From Xanthobacteraceae bacterium (GTDB lineage: Bacteria > Pseudomonadota > Alphaproteobacteria > Rhizobiales > Xanthobacteraceae), in the NCBI GenBank assembly GCA_025929595.1, contig JAICQA010000182.1, positions 1 to 5,881 of the forward strand: a stretch of DNA of 5,881 nucleotides. The letters are read 5' to 3'. The translations under genes and the position numbers were made by a program. Position 1 is the stretch's first letter, and each line of letters starts with the position of its first letter. The notes beneath the pieces are model-generated. The model did not search any database and was not told the origin of the DNA. It saw only the letters and a list, made by a program, of their open reading frames with translations. Positions 1 to 5,380 of this stretch are shown piece after piece.

Positions 1-270
1 CTCGCCCTGCGCACGGACGCGTCCTTGATCTTGTTGAATGGAAGCGCCGGGCCCCGCCATCGGCAGCAGGTAATTCGCCGTCGCGACGCCCGACTTGGCA
101 TAGCTCGCCTCGCCGCGCGTGCCGTCGACGCAATTGAAATCGAAGGTCTGGCCCGCCAGCATCCGGTGCGCTTCGGCACCGCTCAACACGCGGTCGGCAA
201 GGGCGGGCGAGATCCAGACGGCAGCAGTAATGGCTCCGGCCACGAGGGCCCGGCTGTAAGTGAGATTCAA
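1..270 (-). CDS. Small exported protein, paralog of the next gene (3' end outside window)
   Basis: The visible part is 90 codons, open to the left edge, so the C-terminus is missing. I place the start at TTG (270-268) because AGGAGA lies 5 bases upstream and no ATG or GTG fits the frame before the signal peptide. Residues 1-25 look like a Sec signal peptide: a hydrophobic core (ALVAGAITAAVWI) and a likely cut after ALA. The mature part begins DRVLSGAEAHRMLAGQTF and contains FNCVDGTRG with one cysteine (Cys47). This aligns without gaps to AGKHFSYSCFDGTEG in the protein encoded at 438-899, so the two are probably tandem duplicates. The product is expected in the periplasm or at the cell surface. 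I do not recognise a named family and assign no function. It lies 167 bases downstream of its paralog on the same strand. Confidence 0.75.
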   Translation of the reverse strand, partial: MNLTYSRALVAGAITAAVWISPALADRVLSGAEAHRMLAGQTFDFNCVDGTRGEASYAKSGVATANYLLPMAGPGASIQQDQGRVRAQGE

Positions 271-389
271 CGCACTCTCCTGTAGGAAATTTTATCGCCC
301 TGTTGAGCGGCGCTTCGCACTGCAACATGGCCCAAATAAGACCCTGCGATGCCTTCACCAGTTTGTATTCGACAATGCACGGTTTCTCG

Positions 390-403
390 CCGGATGGGTC
401 CGG
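390..403 (-). other. Short hairpin downstream of the 438-899 gene
   Basis: CCGGA and TCCGG form a perfect 5-bp stem around a 4-base loop, about 35 bases past the stop codon of the upstream paralog. No run of T follows it on the minus strand, so it is not a typical intrinsic terminator. It could be a weak attenuator or mRNA 3'-end stabiliser between the two paralogs, or chance. Apart from this and the ribosome binding site near 275-280, I see nothing convincing in 271-437. Confidence 0.25.
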
Positions 404-437
404 TTTCGCTTCTCAGCCTTAATCTCGGATTGTCGGA

Positions 438-899
438 TTAAGGAACCGCGCCGGTCAGGCTGCCGCGCAATGCGAGCCCCTCGGATGTGCCGCGCCGGCG
501 GGCGATCTGGGTCTTCTCGCCGCGCTCGAACTCGCAATACATGAAGCCGATGCCCGAGATGGCGCCGCGGAAGCCCGTGTCGCTCGTCTTGGTCAGGTTG
601 AAGCAGGGTTGGAACGGCAGTCCCTTCAGGTTTGCGCAGATGCGCTCGCCGTCCACATAGAGCGTGCCGGACGGCAGCCGCATATACCGAAGATTGCCCT
701 GTCCGCCGGGCCGAATCGTGCCGCTTGCCGAGCCGTCGCTGAAGATGCGGCCGGAGCCCTCCGTGCCGTCGAAGCACGAGTAGCTGAAATGTTTGCCGGC
801 CACGAATTTCTGCGCGGTCGAGGCGTTCATGACCTCCTGCGCGGCGGCCGGCGATGCGGTCAGCACCAGCGCAAGAGCGAGCGAGCGTTTGCGGAACAT
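438..899 (-). CDS. Small exported four-cysteine protein, hypothetical
   Basis: This encodes 153 residues. I prefer the ATG at 899 to the GTG at 905: GGAG lies 5 bases before the ATG but directly abuts the GTG. Residues 1-20 (MFRKRS, then a hydrophobic core ending SPAAA) are a clear Sec signal peptide with a likely cut before QE. The mature protein has four cysteines (42, 88, 99 and 122), which could form two disulfides in the periplasm. It also has glycine-rich, beta-like segments (DGTEGSGRIFSDGSASG, SGTLYVDGERIC). The tail from residue 126 is basic and lacks cysteine. The N-terminal half resembles the neighbouring protein at 1-270 (AG..F...C.DGT pattern). The general pattern vaguely recalls small exported DUF995-like proteins, but I cannot confirm that. 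The function is unknown. Confidence 0.8.
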   Translation of the reverse strand: MFRKRSLALALVLTASPAAAQEVMNASTAQKFVAGKHFSYSCFDGTEGSGRIFSDGSASGTIRPGGQGNLRYMRLPSGTLYVDGERICANLKGLPFQPCFNLTKTSDTGFRGAISGIGFMYCEFERGEKTQIARRRGTSEGLALRGSLTGAVP

Positions 900-927
900 C
901 GGCACTCCACCCCGTACTAGGGGCTAG

Positions 928-956
928 GGTGCCCAGATTGCGCACCGATTTGTCAA
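928..956 (-). promoter_or_regulatory. Possible promoter of the 438-899 gene
   Basis: On the minus strand a perfect TTGACA (951-956) lies in the 70-base gap between the reductase stop and this gene. It is the right distance upstream to serve as a -35 box. The -10 region is poor: at a 17-base spacing the hexamer is GGCACC. Only the -35 half is therefore supported. If real, it would let the small exported proteins be transcribed independently of the reductase gene. Confidence 0.25.
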
Positions 957-969
957 GGCTCGGTTAACC

Positions 970-1962
970 CTAACCGGACGCTATCTCGATGGCGTGGCGC
1001 CCGCGCAACTTGCCGTCCACGATGGTGCGCGCGGTTTCAATCGCCTGCTCGAACGGAACCACGCTGGTCATGGCCTTGAGCCGGCTGCGATCGAGATCGA
1101 GCGCGAGCCGCCGCCACGCTTCGCGCCGCTGTTCCCGCGGGCAATAAACTGAATCGATCCCCAGCAGCGACACGCCCCGCAGGATGAAGGGTGCGACGGT
1201 GGTCGGCAGATCCATGCCGCCGGCGAGGCCGCAGGCCGCGACCGCGCCGCCGTAGCGCGTCATCGAAAGGAGATTGGCCAGCGTCGTGGAGCCGACCGAG
1301 TCGATCCCGCCCGCGAAACGGTCTTTCGCGAGCGGCTTCACTTTTCCTGTCAGTTCTGCACGGTCGATCACTTCCGAGGCGCCGAGCGATTTGAGGTACT
1401 CCGCTTCGCCCGTGCGGCCCGTGGTCGCCGCGACCGTGTAACCGAGCTTCGCAAGCAATGCGACCGCGACCGAACCGAGCCCGCCGACCGCGCCCGTCAC
1501 CGCGATCGCGCCGTGATCGGGCTTCACGCCGTGCCGCTCGAGCGCGATCACCGCGAGCATCGCCGTGTAACCGGCGGTGCCGATCGCCATCGCTTCGAGC
1601 GAGCTCATGCCCTGCGGCAGCGGCACGAGCCAGTCGCCCTTCACGCGTGCTTTTTCCGCCCAGCCGCCGAGATGCGTCTCCCCGAGTCCGAAGCCGTTCA
1701 GTACCACCTTGTCGCCCGGCTTCCATTCCTTGTGCGAGGACTGCTCGACCGTGCCCGCAAAATCGATGCCGGGGATCATCGGCCATCGCCGCACCACGGG
1801 CGCGAGGCCGGTGACGGCGAGACCGTCCTTGTAGTTGATGCAGGAATATTCGACGCGGACGGTGACGTCGCCGTCCATCAGGTCGCTGTCGCTTATCGCT
1901 TTGATGGCGACGCTTTGCGTCTCGCCGTTCTTCTCAACCAGGATCGCTTTGAAGCTGGGCAT
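970..1962 (-). CDS. acuI: NADPH-dependent acryloyl-CoA reductase family (AcuI/YhdH-type MDR oxidoreductase)
   Basis: This encodes 330 residues, the usual length for the AcuI/YhdH branch of the medium-chain dehydrogenase/reductase superfamily. Characterised members reduce acryloyl-CoA to propionyl-CoA with NADPH in the cytoplasm, detoxifying acryloyl-CoA from DMSP or 3-hydroxypropionate metabolism. Visible motifs are NYKDGLAVTG (residues 43-52), PGIDFAGTV (64-72), the glycine-rich nucleotide loop GAVGGLGS (157-164) and TTGR (180-183), which fits NADPH binding. GIDSVGS (219-225), PFILRGVSLLGIDS (258-271) and GRHAIEI close to the end also fit. The zinc-ligand signature of alcohol dehydrogenases is absent, as expected. 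I chose the ATG at 1962 over an in-frame TTG at 1971 because family members start MxxFKA. No clear Shine-Dalgarno precedes either. It lies 40 bases after the regulator stop, so it may be co-transcribed. No DMSP genes are visible, so the physiological substrate here is inferred from family only. Confidence 0.9.
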   Translation of the reverse strand: MPSFKAILVEKNGETQSVAIKAISDSDLMDGDVTVRVEYSCINYKDGLAVTGLAPVVRRWPMIPGIDFAGTVEQSSHKEWKPGDKVVLNGFGLGETHLGGWAEKARVKGDWLVPLPQGMSSLEAMAIGTAGYTAMLAVIALERHGVKPDHGAIAVTGAVGGLGSVAVALLAKLGYTVAATTGRTGEAEYLKSLGASEVIDRAELTGKVKPLAKDRFAGGIDSVGSTTLANLLSMTRYGGAVAACGLAGGMDLPTTVAPFILRGVSLLGIDSVYCPREQRREAWRRLALDLDRSRLKAMTSVVPFEQAIETARTIVDGKLRGRHAIEIASG

Positions 1963-1989
1963 GCAGAACAAGAACGCGCGATCGGGGAA

Positions 1990-2004
1990 AGGTCAAGATG
2001 ACCT
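1990..2004. repeat. Short inverted repeat between the regulator and acuI
   Basis: AGGTCA and TGACCT form perfect 6-bp arms around a 3-base centre. The repeat overlaps the regulator stop codon (2003-2005) and lies 28 bases before the acuI ATG. In minus-strand RNA a short TTT follows the stem, so it could be a weak attenuating hairpin. As DNA it could equally be an operator half-site pair for acuI. Confidence 0.35.
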
Positions 2005-4003
2005 ATTTCCCCTCGAGTTGTTTGGCCGCCTTTCGGTACAGCGCCGCCCCCGCGGGTTCGAACTGCATCGCTTTCAGAAAGTCCTCGACCCCGTAACCGG
2101 GGAGGGATTTGTGAATCCTGTCGATATAGGCGCGCCCGTCGTCACGACGGCCCGCCAAGGCGAGTGCATATCCGGCGATCGCCTGAATATGGTGAAAGGC
2201 GTTCGGCCGCGCCGCCGCCTTGACGCCCCATTCCGCCGCTTCGTCGAAACGTCCGAGTCGCACCAGCGCCATCGAACGCGCGCCAAACATGCCGAACAGA
2301 AATGGGTCGAAGGGGCTGAGATGACGGGAATAGTCGGCGGCGTCGATCGCCAGATTTGGATCGCCGCCGTGCGAGTTCACGAAAGCAAGCGTGTAGTGCC
2401 CGACTGCGAAATTCGGACTCAGGTCGACCGCCGTCTTCAGTTCGACCAGCGATTGGGCGTGCGAGCCTCGCAGCCACAGCGCCCGGCCCATGGCCCAGTG
2501 CGCGGTAGGATCGCGGTCGTCTGCCATGATGCTTTGGCCGGCAAACTCCAGCGCCTTGTCGGTCTCCGATTCGCGCTGCGCCCAGCTCTGAAACGCGTTC
2601 TGGAAATGCGTGAATGACAGGCCGGCATAGGCCCGCGCGAAGGTGGGATCGAGACGCACGGCGGTCTTGAACAGGCGCTGTGCTTCCTCATTGTCGGCCC
2701 GCGTGAACCGGTACATGTGCCACAGGCCGCGATGGTGCGCGCCCCACGCATCGAGCGAGTTCGGTGGTCTCAGAATGGCGCGATTTCGTTCGATCGTCTC
2801 GATCTCGTTGGCGATCGAGGCGACGATCCGGTTGCCGATCTCGTCGAGCACGAGAAACGTATCGTCCTGCGATTGCGTGAACACCTCCGCCCACACGACC
2901 CGTGCCGTGCGCGTCTCGGTGAGTTCGACGGACACGGTGAGGCGTTTGTCCTGCCGGCGCAGCGATCCGCCCACGGTGTAGTCGACGTTCAGGGTTCGCC
3001 CGGCTTCTTCGGGGCCGATGTTCCGCTCATGCAGGGTAAAGACAGTGCCCTGGGCGATCACAAAGAGCGTCCGCAACTTTGCGAGCCGTGTGATGATGTC
3101 ATGAGCGAACGCATCGGCCGGGCCGCCGCGCACCGGCATTGCCAATCCTGCTTCATGGAACGGCATCACCGCGATTGATGCGCGGCGCGCTTCGGCAGAG
3201 ACCGTTCGGCTTGCGTCAGCCGGCGCAATCGTTGCGACGGACGATAGGGGGTGCGCCGGCACGCGAGCTTTGTCCCGTCCCCTCTGCCACGCGTTGCGAA
3301 GCGGGGCGGGATCGAGTCCTTCAGATTCGAATGAACGGATCGCGGCATCGAGGTGCTCTTGTCCTTCCCGCATGGCGCCGCGCCGCGCCAGGGCAGCGAG
3401 CAGAAGTTCGTGAACTCGCTGATCGAACGGCGAAAGCGCGAGCCATTGCTCCAGATGTTCCAATGCGTCTTCGTCAGGCGCCGTCTCGGCGAGATGTTCG
3501 AGCAGCGCTGCATGGAATGCCCGAAAGCGCCGGCGCTGCGCGGTGATCCACGCGTTAAAGGACGGAGAACGGCCGATCTCAAGGCCTTGCAGAAAATCCC
3601 CGGCGAAAAGTGCCGATACGGCCTTCAGTCGCTCCGTGCTCAACGCGCCGATGCCGCCTTGCATGACGTGAGCAATTTCCGCCGCGTCGATTTGGCATTC
3701 CGCAAGATCGATCCGAACCAGGTCGTCGTTCGTAATGACCCTCTTTCGACCCGGCTCGTCGATGAGCGCGCGAATCTTGCTCAGGCACCAGCGGAGTTCG
3801 CCGCGCGGATCGTTCGGTACGTCCCACAAGAGCTCGCACAGCTGGCTGCGCGTCGGCGCGTGAGCAGCAAGGGAAAGATAGGCGAGCAGCCCTCGCACTT
3901 TGCGCGACGCCGGAAGCGGAAGCGCCTTTCCGTCGCGTGCAACGGCAAACGGCCCCAAGAGGCGTATTTCAAGGGACGGAGAGGGACCGGGCTGCGTTTT
4001 CAT
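2003..4003 (-). CDS. BTAD/SARP-type transcriptional regulator with TolB-like and TPR domains
   Basis: This encodes 666 residues from the ATG at 4003. Residues about 11-100 (LEIRLLGPFAVARDGK, then RKVRGLLAYL) form an OmpR/SARP-type winged helix for DNA binding. Residues about 103-240 are a BTAD helical domain (ALFAGDFLQGLEI, AWITAQRRRFRAFHAALL). Residues about 275-396 (SIAVMPF, then DYTVGGSLRR) are a TolB-like domain often found beside adenylate cyclase or TPR modules. Residues about 415-640 are TPR-like repeats (AQRLFKTAVRLDPTFARAYAGL, and others). No catalytic cyclase domain or membrane segment is visible, so it should be a cytoplasmic one-component regulator whose ligand or partner is unknown. 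The frame opens at an ATG at 4183, adding 60 residues rich in Arg, Lys and Ser. I prefer 4003 because the winged helix starts about 10 residues later and an AGGT lies 8 bases upstream; the 4183 ATG has only a distant GGAG. The gene diverges from the DUF3455 gene and is a likely regulator of it. Confidence 0.9.
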   Translation of the reverse strand: MKTQPGPSPSLEIRLLGPFAVARDGKALPLPASRKVRGLLAYLSLAAHAPTRSQLCELLWDVPNDPRGELRWCLSKIRALIDEPGRKRVITNDDLVRIDLAECQIDAAEIAHVMQGGIGALSTERLKAVSALFAGDFLQGLEIGRSPSFNAWITAQRRRFRAFHAALLEHLAETAPDEDALEHLEQWLALSPFDQRVHELLLAALARRGAMREGQEHLDAAIRSFESEGLDPAPLRNAWQRGRDKARVPAHPLSSVATIAPADASRTVSAEARRASIAVMPFHEAGLAMPVRGGPADAFAHDIITRLAKLRTLFVIAQGTVFTLHERNIGPEEAGRTLNVDYTVGGSLRRQDKRLTVSVELTETRTARVVWAEVFTQSQDDTFLVLDEIGNRIVASIANEIETIERNRAILRPPNSLDAWGAHHRGLWHMYRFTRADNEEAQRLFKTAVRLDPTFARAYAGLSFTHFQNAFQSWAQRESETDKALEFAGQSIMADDRDPTAHWAMGRALWLRGSHAQSLVELKTAVDLSPNFAVGHYTLAFVNSHGGDPNLAIDAADYSRHLSPFDPFLFGMFGARSMALVRLGRFDEAAEWGVKAAARPNAFHHIQAIAGYALALAGRRDDGRAYIDRIHKSLPGYGVEDFLKAMQFEPAGAALYRKAAKQLEGK

Positions 4004-4204
4004 TTTCACGGACCTACCTGAACGGCGGCTTCCCCGTGCCTTCGCGGCGTGCATTTCCGCACGTGATGACGGCTTTGGTTTGACGCCGATCCTCTCCCGG
4101 ACGGCGATCCCGTCGGGACCCGAGAATAGCAGGATTGCGTCTCGGGATGAATCCGCGTCTTCGCGCAGGGTTTGTTTGGCCATCTTCGCTTACTCGCTCC
4201 ACCG

Positions 4205-4218
4205 CCTTCGTCCGAAGG
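4205..4218. repeat. 14-base inverted repeat upstream of the regulator
   Basis: CCTTCG and CGAAGG form perfect 6-bp arms around a 2-base centre. It is 22 bases upstream of the longer candidate start of the regulator (4183) and about 200 bases upstream of the preferred start. The compact palindrome suits a dimeric repressor operator, possibly autoregulatory, but no bound protein can be named. Confidence 0.4.
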
Positions 4219-4271
4219 GACAAGCGCAACAGCGGCCCGGGAACAAGAGCGGCGGCGGCGGTCCGCAACGA

Positions 4272-4319
4272 TTCCACGCTCATTTCCACGCCTCCGACCA
4301 CGTTCGCCCCCACGCACGA
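4272..4319. promoter_or_regulatory. Four CCACG direct repeats at exact 12-base spacing, candidate operator
   Basis: CCACG occurs at 4274, 4286, 4298 and 4310, always 12 bases apart. The first two units share TTCCACGC; the others keep only the CCACG core. The array ends 75 bases before the DUF3455 ATG, a plausible place for an activator site upstream of a promoter. SARP-family regulators are known to bind short tandem direct repeats at roughly helical spacing, and a SARP-type regulator is encoded divergently next door. That link is inference. I found no convincing -35/-10 pair on either strand between 4184 and 4388. Confidence 0.5.
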
Positions 4320-4340
4320 GGGCTACGTCGGCTTCAAGCA

Positions 4341-4359
4341 CGGCTGTCACGGGCAGCCG
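4341..4359 (+). other. Leader hairpin ahead of the DUF3455 gene
   Basis: CGGCTG and CAGCCG form a perfect 6-bp, GC-rich stem with a 7-base loop (TCACGGG), ending 29 bases before the ATG at 4389. It lies just upstream of the AAGGAA ribosome binding sequence. It could affect mRNA stability or translation, or be an operator in DNA form. No T-run follows, so it is not a terminator. Confidence 0.35.
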
Positions 4360-4388
4360 ATCAGCAACCTCACAAAGGAAAGAAGCCG

Positions 4389-5339
4389 ATGTTGAAATTC
4401 AGATTTCGCGAGTGCGCCTTAGCGGCCACCATATTGGCGGGACCGGCAACGGGCGTGCCTTTGATGGCGGACGAATTGCCCGAGGCGATTTCCGTTCGCG
4501 GCCAACTTCTCATCACAAGTGTCAGTGCCGCCGGCGCGCAAGTCTATGAGTGCAAGCCAATCGCGCGCGGCGAGCTCGCGTGGCAGTTCCGTGAGCCCGT
4601 CGCCACGCTGTTCGTCAATGGCAAGACCGTCGGTCGGCATTATGCCGGTCCGATTTGGGAAATGACCGACGGCAGCACCGTGAGCGCACGGACTTCGGCG
4701 CGGGCACCCGGAGCAACCGAAAGCGACATTCCGTGGCTCAGGCTCGACGTCACGTCTTCGAGCGGGGCCGGCCAGCTCGCAGGCGTCACCGCGATTCAGC
4801 GGCTCGACACCAAGGGCGGCGTCGCTGACGGGCCGTGCGATGCGGCGGGGAAAATTCTCTCCGTCCCGTACGAGGCCGTTTATGCATTCTACCGCCTCGA
4901 CGCGGCGGCAACGAGCGAGCCGGCGCCGAGCGTCCGGCGGCCGGTTCAGGCGTCCCGTGAACCGTATGTCGCGAGTCCGGTTTTCGTCGCGCCGCGTCCG
5001 GCGGTCGGCGTGATTATCGTGCGCGGTGATGATCGTGACCGCCGCCCCAGAAAAAAGAAGAGCGAGCCGAAGTCGCCGACCGGCGAGCCGAAGTCGCCGC
5101 CGTCCCAGCCCACACCACCGACCGCCGAACCCAAATCGCCGCCTGCAAGTCCGGCGACGTCGGGAAACGTCGTTCGCGACCATCGCAAGAAGCCGATCGT
5201 CCGCGACCACCGCGCGACGCCGCAGGTACGTGATCACCGCGCGAAGCCGCAAGTCCGTGATCATCGCGGCGCGGCGACCGCGTCCAATGGCGGCCAGGCC
5301 AACCCGCGTCCAACCAAATCAACCCTGCCGACGCCCTAA
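4389..5339 (+). CDS. Exported DUF3455 protein with a repetitive Pro/Arg/His-rich tail
   Basis: This encodes 316 residues. The ATG at 4389 is chosen because AAGGAA precedes it and a signal peptide follows (residues 1-27, hydrophobic core CALAATILAGPA, likely cut after PLMA); the frame is open further upstream but looks non-coding. Residues about 36-170 match the DUF3455 pattern: GAQVYEC (Cys54), LFVNGKTVGRHYAGPIWEM, IPWLRLD, VTAIQRLDTKGG, GPCDAAG (Cys150) and VPYEAVYAFYR. The two mature cysteines may pair. The family is exported and its biochemical role is not established. Residues 171-316 form a long, probably disordered extension: a basic patch (212-224), three EPKSP motifs (226-251) and four nine-residue VRDHR units (262-297). 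The tail is unusual for the family as I know it. The methyltransferase gene follows after 41 bases on the same strand, probably in one operon. Confidence 0.88.
   Translation: MLKFRFRECALAATILAGPATGVPLMADELPEAISVRGQLLITSVSAAGAQVYECKPIARGELAWQFREPVATLFVNGKTVGRHYAGPIWEMTDGSTVSARTSARAPGATESDIPWLRLDVTSSSGAGQLAGVTAIQRLDTKGGVADGPCDAAGKILSVPYEAVYAFYRLDAAATSEPAPSVRRPVQASREPYVASPVFVAPRPAVGVIIVRGDDRDRRPRKKKSEPKSPTGEPKSPPSQPTPPTAEPKSPPASPATSGNVVRDHRKKPIVRDHRATPQVRDHRAKPQVRDHRGAATASNGGQANPRPTKSTLPTP
5062..5141 (+). repeat. EPKSP-coding repeats in the DUF3455 tail
   Basis: A 17-base sequence (GCGAGCCGAAGTCGCCG) occurs exactly at 5062-5078 and 5083-5099. A third, diverged copy encoding EPKSP lies at 5127-5141. 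They encode a proline/lysine-rich, likely unstructured linker between the DUF3455 domain and the VRDHR repeats. Confidence 0.7.
5172..5279 (+). repeat. Four 27-base tandem repeats encoding VRDHR units
   Basis: The units start at 5172, 5199, 5226 and 5253 and encode VRDHRKKPI, VRDHRATPQ, VRDHRAKPQ and VRDHRGAAT. The VRDHR core is identical in all four although codons differ (Val GTT/GTC/GTA, Arg CGC/CGT, Asp GAC/GAT, His CAT/CAC). The array ends 60 bases before the stop codon of the DUF3455 gene. Confidence 0.9.
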
Positions 5340-5380
5340 CTCAAGCCCTCAGTCATCAAAGAAAAAATCAGGAGACAATT

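Noticed and set aside
419..441. Imperfect palindrome TTAATC...GATTAA at the stop codon of the 438-899 gene
   Set aside because: The 6-bp stem is AT-rich with an 11-base loop and no T-run; too weak to call a terminator.
355..945. 196-codon minus-strand frame overlapping the small exported protein gene
   Set aside because: Arg-rich translation without signal peptide or motif; the 438-899 frame has a signal peptide, paired cysteines and a paralog next door.
961..976. Inverted repeat CGGTT/AACCG at the acuI stop codon
   Set aside because: Only 5-bp arms and no following T-run on the minus strand; not distinguishable from chance.
1835..2617. 260-codon plus-strand frame across the regulator/acuI junction
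   Set aside because: It is antisense to two genes with strong domain evidence, and its translation shows no recognisable motif.
4240..4270. GGAAC resembling the -35 element of the alphaproteobacterial EcfG general stress promoter
   Set aside because: No CGTT-like -10 element at the required 16-19 base spacing.
3900..4388. In-frame upstream extension of the DUF3455 gene
   Set aside because: It would overlap the regulator gene antisense, has no protein similarity I recognise, and would bury the signal peptide internally. The ATG at 4389 has its own ribosome binding sequence.
4419..5264. Long open frame (281 codons) antisense to the DUF3455 gene
   Set aside because: Low-complexity Arg-rich translation with no domain; it is the expected shadow of a GC-rich gene whose DUF3455 motifs and signal peptide are clear on the plus strand.
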